The notes under the pieces were generated by a model, which saw only the letters and a list, made by a program, of their open reading frames with translations, ran no database searches and was not told the DNA's origin. From positions 204,890,715 to 204,954,714 of the forward strand of contig CM037877.1 in assembly GCA_021292165.1 (NCBI GenBank): a DNA stretch of 64,000 bases, in the 5' to 3' direction. Made by a program: the position numbers and the translations under genes. The DNA is from Shinisaurus crocodilurus. Lineage: Eukaryota > Chordata > Lepidosauria > Squamata > Shinisauridae. This document shows positions 50,601 to 60,880 of this stretch, piece after piece. How positions within the stretch are numbered: the first letter of the stretch is position 1; every line of letters begins with the position of its first letter.

Positions 50601-53600
50601 CCCAATCCTATGCATGCTTACTCAGAAGTAAGTCCCACTGTGTTCAGTAGGACTTACTTGCTAGTAAATGTGTTTAGAATTGCAGACTTACCTGGAAGTA
50701 AGTCCCATTGAACTCAGTGGGACTTACTTATGAATAGACATGCATAGGATTGCTCTGTACATATTGCAAAGTTCCTTAAAACAGTCTTGACTAACAGAAA
50801 ATGTGCTTGTTAAGTGTTTTTCTCTCACATTTATACTTGAAAATTTGGGCTGCTGAAGTTGATGAATCTTGCCTGCTTGTAAGATTAGGTATGTTGGCTT
50901 GAAGAAATAAATCCAGACAGTTGCAGAACTGAAGAGACTGCATGACTAGATAATTTGAGACAGTTGCACTTGGAAACTGTGTATTTGCTAAATGAGTAAA
51001 AAAAAAGATGTATAGAATCTTGCAGTATCCCTGTTGATTAATCTTTTTGTGTATGTGCATACATTTATGTAGCGGCTGCATTTCAACAAGGCAAAATCCC
51101 ACCTACTCCATTCTCTGCTCCACCTCCAGGGGGAGCTATGATACCACCACCACCTAATCTCCGTAAGTATGAATATTGTTGCTTTATCTCTGACTGGTGC
51201 AGAAGTCTAACACATGCTACTATATATGTTACAGAAAAAGCTTCTTAGCTAGACAAAAGCCTCTGATCTCAGAGACTTCTGAGTATTCTATGCCCTGCTG
51301 GGACACTCTCGAGGAACTATAAAATTGTCCCCTTAGTGGCTTATTATTGGGATAGGGGTACAACAAATTTGATAGCAGCCAGTTATTAATTTGGAAGAAT
51401 ATATCACCTCTTTCAGTAAGGAGACCCACTTACAATTGGCTGTAATGGTGATAAACAGTCCTATGGTTTAGGAACTAATGAAATGCCTTATGGTCAAGAA
51501 CTAGCAGACTAATAAAAAAAGACTTCTCTTGTCAGTTTTTAACAAAACGGAAAAAGATTTTCTCTGTGTCTTTGAGATCTTGGGTTGATGTACAAACCTA
51601 TTTTGACAGATTTGACTATTGTTATCACACTTTAGCTGGTCCTCCACGGCCTGGTATGATGCCAGCACCCCATATGGGTGGACCTCCAATGATGCCAATG
51701 ATGGGTCCACCTCCCCCAGGAATGATGCCAGTTGGACCTGGTAAGTTGAGTACATAAGTACTTCTACTTTCTTTGTATTTTGAAGATGTATGTGCGTTTA
51801 TGTGCACAATACCCTTTACTACACCTTTAGCTCCCATATATATTTTGTCTACCCAAAATATTTTTAATATTTTATTTCTATACCACTCAATCGCTGAAGC
51901 TCTCTGGGCGGTTTACAACCATATTTATTGCCCAAATGTTCACCCATGTCTCCATTGGCTCGGTTATTTCTGTTTTCTCCCCATGTGATAAACCTCCTAC
52001 CAAATTGTCACTGAGTTAAATTTTGTTCCTGCCTATTTCCATAGGACTCTAGGAAGTTTCCATCCATAAAATCTCATATCTTTGTGAAGGTACAGATGAC
52101 ATGAAAACACACACACACACCCTCACCCTCTGTCTTTGATAAAGGTGGTGGCTGAGATATTTGAAAAAATAACTGTTAAGTTTCTCTCTGACAATCACTT
52201 CATTTTACTTATACACCTCACCCAACCCCATCATTTTTCCAGGGGTCACTTCTCTTATGCAAGCATCTACATTTCCACCCCAGTTGGCCCTGTCCCTTCT
52301 GACTTCAGAGGTCTGACTCTTCTGTATTATGGCCATTTTCTGGAGCCATGCCTACTCTCTGACAAGAGCCTGTCTATCAAAAAGTGGATGATGACATCTA
52401 TCAGTGGACCATAGCAAGTATTGGGCCATAGCAAGGGAAGCTCTTAGGAACTGTTGTGGTGTGGGACTGCCAGTGGAATTTCCCAAGAAAAAAGATAGAG
52501 GGGCCAACTCCAAAAAGGTGTATCTAGAACAGGGCTCTCCAACCTTGGGTCCCCAGATGTTGCTGGACTACAGTTCCCAGAATCCCTTGCCATTAGCCAT
52601 GCTGGCTGGGTATGCTGGGAGCTGTAGGCCAGCAACATCTGGGAACCCAAGGTTGGAGAGCCCTGATCTAGAAAGTTTAAGCATTGAAGTAAGGGCCAGA
52701 ATCGAAACTCAAGTTTTCTCTTCTGGGATCATTATTTTGCAGGCAGCTTTACTTTGGAAGTATGACCCTAGCTTCTCTGAATTGTCACACCTGGATATAA
52801 TTACTGTATTTTTAGAGGAGGAAGCAAGTATAGACTAAAAACTAGATTGTATATAATCTTGTTGCTTTTGTTATTGTTATAACAAAATAATCTTGTTATT
52901 CCATAACCTCTCCAAATGCCTTCAGTATCCTTGACTTTTGTTTTGATTTATTATTAATAATGATTGGATGGGACCCTGAGGAGAACTAGTAAAACTGGGG
53001 CGGGGGGTAGTTCTTGCTCTATAGAGGCAGCAATCCTTATTCTTATGCACCTCAAAGGGCTCTGGGTTTGTAGGCGTTGTCAGGCCTTCTGGGATAGTGG
53101 TGGGAGAAACAAAGCTGGTAACGCTTTAAAGGAAGTTGCTTGCAATTTAGAGCCACTTGGGTGGAATGCAAACACCCAGGAGAGCACATTGCTTATGCTA
53201 GTGTGGAGCAATAGTGCTGACTGGAATTTGAGATGCTATGCGTAACACTGGCCCAACTGAGATGTCCTGGCCAAACCATAGTTTGGCCATCATGAGCACC
53301 CTTCACTGTTGATGCACCCCCTCCACTTTCTTGCAGAATCCCTCCGCCTTTTCTGATTTCTTATGCCATAGCCTGCTATGAACTCCAAATCCAGCAAACT
53401 GGTTACTGCTAACCAGGAATTGCCTCCAAACAAAGGTTTGAAATAGGTAACCAGTGACCAGATTCGCACGATCACTGCAGCCCACAGCGTTGTGATGTGT
53501 GCCAGCTGCCCTGGCTTATTGTGTCATGCAAACCCAGCGAGGGTGGCTTATGCAAGGGTTAAACAACCCTTGCATAGCCCTAAAACAGCCCATGGTATGA

Positions 53601-54400
53601 TCATGTGATCCGACCCATTGGTTGCCTGATTCAGAAGTTACACCAAACCATGGTTGGGCAAACAAGGGAAGGAAGATTCCGCAAACCATGGTTTGACTAT
53701 GACACCTGAATAAAGCCACTGTTAATCAAGTGGTACTGGAATAGGCAAAATGTGTAATGCCACTTACTGAGCTAGCATTCACAGTGTGAGAAATAGGGAA
53801 CACTCGTTTAAACAATCAGTAAAGTGTTGGGCATGCTCTTTACCTTGTGAGCAATGGGTATGCCGAACTCATTTAGTTTGAGTTAAGCGACTCTCGTAAA
53901 TGCCATCCCCTGAAAATTTGCTCCTCAGGGGTGGGGGATCCTTGGGAATGGTGGGAGGGGGCACAGATGGAAGGGGAAGTTATCTGAAATCACACCATCC
54001 CCCTTGTGCAAGTGGAAGAGCAAGATAGGCTCCAAGCCAATGTGTTGATGTTGCAATGACAAATCAGAGGTTTTCCAGGTTTCTCACCACTTATAATGCT
54101 TCTTTCGAAACTTACCATAGTTTTTGTCTAGCAAGGTTTACTTCTCCTGCACTGAAAATAAAGACACTTTCCCACAGAAACTGAACACTGAAATGTTGAT
54201 AGAAATTGTAATATATTTGTCTAGAAATTGGTTGTTCCATTCCTTATTATTTCAATTTACTTTGCATACTATAGCTCCAGGAATGAGACCACCCATGGGA
54301 GGACATATGCCAATGATGCCAGGGCCACCAATGATGAGACCCTCCGTCCAGACCCATGATGGTGCCAACAAGACCAGGAATGGCTCGTCCAGACAGATAA
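47615..54400 (+). CDS. SNRPC: SNRPC gene, U1 snRNP protein C (U1-C), six coding exons
   Basis: U1-C binds the U1 snRNP in the nucleus and helps U1 pair with the 5' splice site at the first step of spliceosome assembly. Six exons (47615-47622, 48863-48905, 49838-49946, 51073-51162, 51636-51740, 54275-54400), all with GT-AG borders and matching phases, encode the whole protein. Residues 4-34 form the U1-type C2H2 finger with Cys6, Cys9, His24 and His30. After that comes helix [20 protein letters not shown], then a Pro/Met/Gly-rich tail. The coding length up to the conserved TAA is 481 bases, one more than the 480 needed for the usual 159 residues. The surplus is an extra C in exon 6. As written, the frame shifts after residue 141 and would end at 54492, giving about 190 residues. 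A consensus error or a true allele are both possible. Confidence 0.97.
47987..48236. mobile_element. Mariner-like miniature element, complete 250-bp copy
   Basis: CAGTCATGCCTTGGATTGAG at the left and CCAAGGTATTACTG at the right, with TA on both sides (47985-47986, 48237-48238). In SNRPC intron 1. Serves as the unbroken reference for the copy at 16599-17080. Confidence 0.9.
48863..48905 (+). CDS. SNRPC: SNRPC coding exon 2 (zinc-finger cysteines)
   Basis: Acceptor TTCTAG, donor GTAAGT. Encodes [14 protein letters not shown], residues 4-17, with both zinc-binding cysteines. It is too short to appear as a separate open frame. Confidence 0.97.
49686..49764. repeat. AGTAAGTYCC-type palindromic repeat
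   Basis: TACTCAGAAGTAAGCC, AATGGGGTTTACTCCC and ATAAGATTGCAGCC. It lies just upstream of SNRPC exon 3. Confidence 0.7.
49838..49946 (+). CDS. SNRPC: SNRPC coding exon 3 (zinc-finger histidines, helix)
   Basis: Acceptor CTTGCAG, donor GTAAGT. Encodes [20 protein letters not shown] and the rest of the helix to DKT, residues 18-53, with His24 and His30 completing the finger. Confidence 0.97.
50440..50757. repeat. Cluster of AGTAAGTYCC-type palindromic repeats
   Basis: Three copies at about 50440-50522, 50597-50690 and 50695-50757 in SNRPC intron 3. The last two share GTAAGTCCCAYTG and GGGACTTACT and are back to back, forming several possible hairpins. Confidence 0.75.
51073..51162 (+). CDS. 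SNRPC: SNRPC coding exon 4
   Basis: Acceptor TATGTAG, donor GTAAGT. Encodes (T)[29 protein letters not shown]. Two small differences from the mammalian tail as recalled: GGAM where mammals have AGAM, and NL where mammals have SL. Confidence 0.96.
51636..51740 (+). CDS. SNRPC: SNRPC coding exon 5 (Pro/Met-rich)
   Basis: Acceptor CTTTAG, donor GTAAGT. Encodes [19 protein letters not shown] then [15 protein letters not shown], identical in style to the vertebrate protein. Confidence 0.97.
51855..51945 (-). mobile_element. LINE 3' tail fragment
   Basis: TTTTATTTCTATACCACTC ... CTCTGGGCGGTTTACAACC resembles the minus-strand tails at 6655 and 12430. Confidence 0.5.
51946..52529. other. SNRPC intron 5, nothing recognised
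   Basis: No supported feature; includes a short (AC)n run near 52110. Confidence 0.45.
52530..52665. mobile_element. 136-bp hAT-like miniature element with 8-bp target duplication
   Basis: Same family and length as 28985-29120, in reverse orientation. Exact duplication ATCTAGAA at 52522-52529 and 52666-52673. In SNRPC intron 5. Confidence 0.93.
53458..53735. mobile_element. Inverted-repeat element, old
   Basis: CCAGATTCGCACGATCACTGC at the left resembles the ends of the element at 25-341. Inside, GTGGCTTATGCAAGGGTTAAAC pairs partly with AACCCTTGCATAG. Right end unclear. In SNRPC intron 5. Confidence 0.45.
54275..54400 (+). CDS. SNRPC: SNRPC coding exon 6 with extra C (frameshift)
   Basis: Acceptor ACTATAG. 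In frame it gives [20 protein letters not shown], then RP. The next bases read AGACCCTCCG where the conserved frame needs AGACCTCCG. One C in the run 54340-54342 is surplus. In the shifted frame downstream the expected ending reads [16 protein letters not shown] and stops at TAA 54398-54400. Keeping the literal frame gives an unrelated tail to 54492. That the old frame is clean right to its stop argues that the protein is still under selection. Confidence 0.93.
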
Positions 54401-54487
54401 ACTGGAAGTGGACCCACCATTCCAACTTCATTTTCTGTATGCTCTTCTGTGACGGAGAGCCCCAGGAGTTGCATTACCTGAGACACC

Positions 54488-54617
54488 AATAAACCTATTA
54501 TTTTTTCAGTTTGCAAGCTTAAAATGCGGGTGGGGGTGGGCAGGGAGAGGAGGAATATTGGACTAATGCTTTGTAGCATTTCCCAAATACGTTTTTCTTG
54601 TGCATTGTTAGAATAAA
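54488..54617 (+). promoter_or_regulatory. SNRPC: SNRPC poly(A) signals
   Basis: AATAAA at 54488-54493 and again at 54612-54617, 90 and 210 bases after the stop, as expected for the short SNRPC 3' UTR. The second is followed by TTGTTAGAC...GTCTCTGTGTGTTTTT, a plausible GU-rich downstream element. Confidence 0.75.
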
Positions 54618-54763
54618 ATATTGATCCTTGTTAGACATAGTCTCTGTGTGTTTTTCATCCCACGTACAAGGTGCAGTAGGACAAAGCCTGAGGGCTGCAT
54701 ACCAGATTTCTCATATCAACAGTCACAACTTGTGCTACTTCAGTTCCCTGTCCCCACTCTGCC

Positions 54764-54806
54764 GGTGGTGGTGGTGGTGGTGGTGGTGGTGGTGGTGGTG
54801 GTGGTG
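54764..54806. repeat. (GGT)n microsatellite
   Basis: About 14 GGT units just downstream of SNRPC. Produces poly-Trp, poly-Val or poly-Pro open frames that are not genes. Confidence 0.97.
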
Positions 54807-55501
54807 TATGCTTCCCTTCCCTCTCTTTTCTCAAGAGCTGTACACTGTTTGTCCTGTCACCCCACCCCCTGCTTCTCAGTGTTTCTAACCACTCTGGCCT
54901 ATGATCTCTAGTGCTCCCATCAGATAGTGTTCCTAGCACCACCACTCTGACATGTTTTCCTTTCTATTAGTTGTATCTAATGGTGTCTGGCCACCAGTGG
55001 AACGGACACTGCTGGCAGAACAGGTTCCCATTTCCTTCCTGCAGCCTCCCACATGTCCTCTAAATCTGCTCTGGAGGGTTGGGGGACAATTGAGCAGATT
55101 GGGGGGGGGGTGTAGGGGGAGGAGAAAAGGGAAGTCTTGTGCGAGTGGAAGCACACTTGCATTACATTGACTCAGTGCTTCTCAATTATTTTCTGTCATG
55201 CCCCCCCTAGGAAGAAGAAAACATTTCGCGCGCCCCCGCGCGACTGTAAATAGTATCATTTGTCTATAAAATTGTTATAAGTACACCTCTGCATAACACT
55301 GTATCCTTATTAACGTATAAGAGAATAAAAAAAGAAATGTGGATCAATTTACAACAAAGAATAGCTTTATTAACTGTAGCAGAAAAGATTTAAAGGAGCA
55401 CAGGATTTAAAGGAACACAATATTAAAAAAAACTTTAACCTGCAAAACAAAAATATATAAAATAATTTGAGCTGATTTTTTAATCAGAGGTGATGTCTGG
55501 A

Positions 55502-56368
55502 TTAATGGCTACAATGAGCACGTTTTGCAATACATAGCTTTTCGAAGTGGGGTTTGAAGCAGGACACAGCAACTCTCAGCTCCTTCTCAATGTGTAGCCG
55601 AGACCTGTATTTGCTTTTCAGAGCAGCAACAGCAGAGAAGTCAATCTCACACAAGTAAGAAGTTGCAAATGAAAGAAGAATGTGCACAGCTCTTTGTCCT
55701 AAGAGTGGATATTGCTTCTCCACACTCAGCCAGAATTCACTCAGTGTCTGGGATGTGAAACTTAGTCTCAATATGGAGTCAGATGTGATTTCTATGAACT
55801 GCTCCTCCTCTGCAAGACTGAAACCAGTAGGAGCTGGTGCATTAAAAGGATCTCTCACCCAGTCATACTGGGAACTGTTTTCAGGGAAGTACTTTGTAAA
55901 GAATCCTATCAGTGATGGATATTGACCCTTATTATTGGTATCCTCCTGCGGTGTGCTTTGTACCCCTTCCACTCCTGCATTCCTGCTATTATGCCCTTTT
56001 TTATCTAGGTTACCTTCAGGGCTTAGTTTACCCGCAGAGCGTCTTTTTGCACCTTCCCCCTCCTCCTTTTGATCCAGGGTACTGTCTTCTAGTTCGTATA
56101 CTTTTTCCTCCTCCATCCCCTGGTTACTATTTCTTTTCCCCTTTTCAGTTTTATTATCAGATTTTGTGTTTGTCCTACCTCCTCTCCTTGACCCCTGCTC
56201 TTTATGTTCTTTCTGTGCTTCAGCTCTTGTTTTCCCACCTGGTGATGCTGCGGATGTATCTTTGCGACTCTGCCTTGATGACATGCCGGCGTCCTGCTCT
56301 TTCTCCTCTGTGAGTGGCACTAGGAACCGGCGTATTGATTCCTGTATGTCTCCATGGGTCCTCTGCAT
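55502..56368 (-). CDS. Chimeric open frame: charged N-terminus fused to hAT transposase dimerisation domain
   Basis: Open for 288 codons. Residues from about 1 to 150 are rich in Lys, Glu, Arg, Ser and Gln with no recognised domain; a low-complexity, probably disordered and nuclear-type stretch that resembles LINE ORF1 N-termini only in composition. Residues from about 150 to 288 match the C-terminal hAT dimerisation region of ZBED5/SCAND3-like transposases: YDWVRDPFNAP, SEFWLSVEKQYPLLGQRA, SYLCEIDFSAVAALKSKYRS, EKELRVAVS. The family Cys-Glu...Phe-Ser pattern is kept. The BED finger and the first two catalytic acidic residues are absent, so it cannot cut DNA; it might bind or poison a full transposase. 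Whether it is translated is unknown. Confidence 0.7.
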   Translation of the reverse strand: MQRTHGDIQESIRRFLVPLTEEKEQDAGMSSRQSRKDTSAASPGGKTRAEAQKEHKEQGSRRGGRTNTKSDNKTEKGKRNSNQGMEEEKVYELEDSTLDQKEEGEGAKRRSAGKLSPEGNLDKKGHNSRNAGVEGVQSTPQEDTNNKGQYPSLIGFFTKYFPENSSQYDWVRDPFNAPAPTGFSLAEEEQFIEITSDSILRLSFTSQTLSEFWLSVEKQYPLLGQRAVHILLSFATSYLCEIDFSAVAALKSKYRSRLHIEKELRVAVSCFKPHFEKLCIAKRAHCSH

Positions 56369-56369
56369 G

Positions 56370-56641
56370 TGTCACGTGCATTGGCGGTCACGTGGTCCTC
56401 CGTGTCGGGCTGCTACTGGGGCTGCGCTGGGACAATCTCCAGTGATCGCGCCGCGCTGCTCCCTCTCTCCAGCCGTAGAGTTGCTAGGCAACCGACGCCG
56501 TGTGGGACGCCGCTTGCGAGTGAGTCGGATAATCCGATCTGGACATCCAATATGACAGTGTTTGCCGAGGTCAAACGAGCCCCCCTTTACGGAGCCTCGC
56601 GCCCCCCCTGGGGGGCGCGCCCCACTATTTGAGAAGCACTG
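56370..56641 (-). promoter_or_regulatory. CpG-rich 5' end of the hAT element with X-box-like palindrome
   Basis: GTTGCTAGGCAAC at 56480-56492 is a close match to the palindromic RFX (X-box) site. It lies 112 bases upstream of the open frame's ATG in a CpG-rich stretch, which suggests a promoter for that frame. Other CpG-rich GC runs lie at 56570-56625. Confidence 0.4.
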
Positions 56642-56689
56642 CATTGACTGTAGCCCTGTTTGTGGCTGGGACGGGAAGAAAAAGGAGGC

Positions 56690-57585
56690 AAGATTAAGGC
56701 TTATCAAATTTGCAGATGATACAAAGTTGGGTGGAACAGCTAATACTCTGGAAGACAGAAACAAAATTCAAAACGATCTCGATAGGCTGGAGCGCTGGGC
56801 CGAAAACAACAATGAAATTTAATAGGGATAAATGCCAAGTGCTGCACCTAGGGAAAGGAAACCAAATGCAGAGTTACAGAATGGGGGACACCTGGCTCAA
56901 CAATACTACAAATGAGAAGGATCTTGGAATTGTAGATCGCAAACTGAATATGAGCCAGCAATGTGATGTGGCTGCAAAGAAGGCAAATGCTATTTTGGGC
57001 TGCATTAAGAGAAGTATAGCTTCCAAATCGCATGAAGTGATAATTCCCCTTTACTCAGCACTGGTTAGGCCTCATCTTGAGTACTGTGTCCAGTTCTGGG
57101 CACCACACTAAGAAGGATGTAGCCAAACGAGAGGGTTCAGAGGAGGGCAACAAAGATGATAAAGGGACTGGAAACAAGGCCCTGTGAGGAGAGACTGAAA
57201 GAACTGGGCATGTTTAGCCTTCAGAAGATGAGACTGAGGGGAGATATGATAGCACTCTTCCAGTACTTGAAGGGTTGTCACACAGAGGAGGGCCAGGATC
57301 TCTTCTCGATCATCCCAGTTTGCAGGACACGGAATAATGGGCTCAAGTTACAAGAACCTAGATTCCACCTAAACATCAGAAAAAATTTCCTGACTGTTAG
57401 AGCAATAAGACAATGGAATCAACTACCTAGGGAGGTGGTGGGCTCTCCCACTCTGGAGGCATTCAAGGTGCAGCTGGACGGCCATCTGTCAGGGATGCTT
57501 TGACCTGGATTCCTGCATTGAGCAGAGAGTTGGACTTGATGGCCTGTGTAGGCCCCTTCAAACTACTTTTCTATTATTCTATGAA
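56690..57585 (+). mobile_element. CR1 LINE 3' end with reverse-transcriptase remnant
   Basis: Encodes the end of the CR1 polyprotein in two overlapping frames: IKFADDTKLGGTANTLEDRN, DRLERWAENN, then (shifted) FNRDKCQVLHLGKGNQ, NEKDLGIVDRKLNMSQQCD, ALVRPHLEYCVQFWAPH. The shift near 56820 and a stop at 57111 break it. The FADD box is the reverse-transcriptase catalytic motif. The 3' end has TTCTATTATTCTATGAA, the CR1 octamer tail. It begins just beyond the hAT element. Confidence 0.92.
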
Positions 57586-57660
57586 GGCTACAATCCTATA
57601 CAAACTTACTTACAAGTAAGCCTCTTTTAATTAAATGGGGCTTCTGAGTAGACATTCTAG
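57586..57660. repeat. AGTAAGTYCC-type palindromic repeat, diverged
   Basis: GGCTACAATCCTATACAAAC, CTTACAAGTAAGCCTC, ATGGGGCTTCTGAGTAGAC. Confidence 0.6.
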
Positions 57661-60600
57661 CAATAAAGGTTCTTAGGATAGTATTACCAGGGAGCTGTAC
57701 TTTTGAACAGCTTGATTGATGCAAGTGATCCCTGAACCTAATCTGACCACTCATGCTGTACCGAGTAGAATAACAGTTGATGTATTTTATTCCTTATAAA
57801 CTCAGTGTAAATATTTCAGTTTACTGTTGAATTTCCAGCGCTTTCCACGACTGACACATCCAGAAAAGTGTTATGCTGTAGGAGGAAACATGCATTTTGG
57901 AAATGCAGATGTGTTTTTAAAATTAATCTTTTTGGGGAAAGTTGTTAGTACTTTATGTGGTGAGCTTCAGTACTCAGCACACCTATATGGTAGGAACAGA
58001 GTGAATTGTATAACATGTGCAAACACTTATTTTATTTATCAAATGTATATCCTGCCTTTCAGGGGGAAACCCTCACAAGCAACAGATAAGCAAATAATAC
58101 CATTAAAACAACCATAAAATTGAAAACAATTTTAAAATAGCAAGAGCTATAATATCAAGCCAGATTTTTTTTTTTTATCATCATCAGTCTGTTTCTGTAA
58201 TCTAAAGAGATACATTGCTGTAAACTCCTTGCAAATTGGCTGCAATTCTGACATTACTTGAAAAGTTAAAGGCCACTGCCACCACCCACGCTTTTTTGTG
58301 GACAAAAGCAGTCACCAGGGCTACTGGGCCAGCAACTTTGGACAGCACAAATGTTCCTTGATTTGAGATATGCATGATTACCGGTACTTGTCTTTAGTGT
58401 GGAGTCTTAAGTCATGGATAATGGGTATTCCATAACCTCATCCTAGTAGATGTGACCTGTCTTAAAATGAGTCACGTTTGCTTTCTGTAATAATTGGTGT
58501 GTGGTCAGAAATGTAACCTTCAGTATTTCCTGAAGGATTCCTGCCATGCTTGCTTAATTTCAAATGCAACTGACAGTTACTTGTGCAAGAAAATACTTGC
58601 TCAGCAGAACTGTGTGTGTAATCTGGTGTGCTAGTTCTCTCTCTCGCTTAATGGATTATGCCAGCACAGCAGTATAGGACTCGAGTGTGTGGCTTGACAC
58701 AAGCTAGTGTGCTTGGCCTACCATCAAACACGTATGTGCAAGCAACTGATTGACTTCCCCCCCCCCCCTAGGATAGCTCTGCTTTTAATCAAAGGGAGAG
58801 ACCATCTAGGTGGAAGCTGTAACAGTTTAAGGTCTTTAAAAGCATCTGCAGCACTCATACACTTACCTTGATCATCTCTTCAGAGTACTGTGAATAAAAT
58901 GACCTGTAACCGAATACGGTATTGTGGTTACAGAAACAAAGATGAATCAAAAGTCAGCAAGTTTTAAAACCAGTCTCTTTAGAGGTTTCTATCTGGTGCT
59001 CTATTGATAGCCTTATCTTCACAGAGGATAAGGTGATCAATGGCTACTAGTCATGATGGCTATATATTAGCTCCAGGATCAGAGGCTTTGAATATCAGTT
59101 GCTGGGGAACAACAGTAGGAGGGATAATGTCCTGATGTCTTGCTTGTGGGCTTCCCATAGGTAACTGGTTGGCCACTGTGAGAATCAGGATGCTGGACTG
59201 GATAGTCCTTTGGTCTGACCCAGGAGGGCTCTTATGCTGAGAATAGTAGTTGATAGGATTGGATGAAAATTCCATCTCAGTAATTGGGCCCTGTTACTTA
59301 GAGATGCCCCCAATCATCTTCGGTAACCATCATAAGGACATGAGAAGGCAATCAGTGTCTGCTGCATCTAATGACATCCTGTGCAGTAATGTGCAAATTC
59401 ATGATAGTTATGAATCAGTTTTCCATTTGGCTGTTTGGAGGCTCAGTTTAATCAAATTAAGCTCTCGAGAGGTTCAGATCACGTATACTACAAATGAGAC
59501 ATGCAACAAAATGTTGCAATGTGGAGTGCTCCTGTTCAGGGTTCCAGCCAGCCAGTTAGCTAGCTATGCCATCTTCCAGGATACTCTCATTCCATCCTAT
59601 CCCTTAAATTTTCTTTTCTTTTCCCCAACAACAGTGCTCTGTGGCTATTGGGTGTGCTCCCCCATGTCTTGGTGTCTTTTCCCCCCTAAAGTTTCTTCGA
59701 ACTTCTGCAAACCTTGAAGTTTGCTGATACCTCCCTCTTGCGTGTGGATGGTATCATTGGCTGCATAAGGACCAGTGTATGGAGAATGTGTTCACTGTTA
59801 GTGGGTGGCATCACAGGTGGGAAAACTTCAGGCTTCCTGGATCTACTCTGCTCACCTCAGGGTCCACCAATGGTAGTCAGGTGCAAAATAGTGGCTCATG
59901 GCAGACATACATATAGCAGCATCAAAGAACAGGGTGCCTCTGAACTCATGGCATATTGCAGGTGGGGGAGGGATAGGAGGGGGGAAAGGCTACACCACGC
60001 CCCAACCTGCTTTTTGTAACATCTTGCCTGATGAAGAGACCTTGAAAGCTTGCACATTTTTTCTGTCTTTTGAGTTGGGCTAATAAAGGTACTACACGAA
60101 TACAGATTTTGGAAGTTTTCTTACATCTACCAAGTTTTGTGTGACTTGGAGAATACAGAATCTAGCTATTCAACAGTGGGACCCTACACTGGAGGAAGAG
60201 GATTTTATACCACCTGAAGCTGGGACTCGATTCTTTGAGGGTTCATCCCCGCCAACTACAAGGGTAAAGCTATTCTCTCCAGCTTTGTTAAGGAAAGTAG
60301 AAACTAGATTGTCTAGTTTATCTATCCAGACCCCTCACCATTCTGGTCACCCTTCTCTACACATGCTATGCCCGTTTGCCAATGTCCTTCTTAAAATGTG
60401 TGGTGTCAAGGATAGGCATGCTTGGGCAGCTGCTGAAGGCCCACATCTTAGCAGGGGGGCCCTGGCTGGAGCCTCCTGGACTTGCCCCTCCTCTTTTACC
60501 ATTGCAAACTGTTCACCAGCCCCGCACTCTGGCCCAGACAACTCTGGCAGTGAGAAGGAGCAGGAAATTGAGAAGGAGCACCACTGGCTACTTTCTGTCT

Positions 60601-60880
60601 GTCAAGCAAGCAAGTGGGTTCAGTGATGAGAAAAAGGATGAGGAGCAAGAGCATTTGGTGACATTGGCAATGAGATGGTAGACTCACTGAGGGTGTATCT
60701 TCCCAAGGCACCCTCACTGAGGGTGTGTCTTTAAAAACCTGGAGCCGATACTTGAGATGCCCACATTTCTTATTAACCTGTACTTTAAGTTCCCAAGAGC
60801 CCTTTCAAAATCCAGCCTCCTTGTTAGCCAGCGGCCAATTTAAAAAAAAATTGCCAACATGCCCAAATCTAGACTGGAGT
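57661..60880. other. Intergenic between SNRPC and BLTP3A, few features
   Basis: Recognisable: a LINE 3' tail at about 58015-58135 (TTATTTATCAAATGTATATCCTGCC), the GGTTGGCCACTGTG-type LINE tail at 59145-59240, and a possible GTGTTAGTCTGT-family relative at 60020-60108 (CTGATGAAGAGACCTTGAAAGC). The open frames of 96-161 codons here show no domain and no splice logic. Confidence 0.45.

Larger units (their letters stand above)
55173..56641 (-). mobile_element. hAT element, 1,469 bp, carrying a chimeric open frame
   Basis: Ends CAGTGCTTCTCAA and its inverse TTGAGAAGCACTG. Exact 8-base duplication CATTGACT at 55165-55172 and 56642-56649. It carries one long minus-strand frame (55502-56368) and a CpG-rich region at the 5' (right) end. 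It is too short for a complete hAT transposase of 600 or more codons, so it is a derivative that must be moved by a transposase from elsewhere. Confidence 0.94.

Noticed and set aside
54401..54492. A novel C-terminal extension of U1-C
   Set aside because: Not accepted as the normal protein: the conserved C-terminus is intact in the neighbouring frame and one surplus C explains the difference. Reported as a frameshift instead.
54628..54945. Poly-Trp, poly-Val and poly-Pro open frames
   Set aside because: Products of the (GGT)n microsatellite at 54764-54806.
55912..56555. Plus-strand open frames of 129-133 codons opposite the hAT frame
   Set aside because: Shadows of the minus-strand frame 55502-56368; no recognisable motif.
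59250..60717. Several open frames of 96-161 codons between SNRPC and BLTP3A
   Set aside because: No domain, no codon or splice pattern, no homology that I recognise; chance frames.
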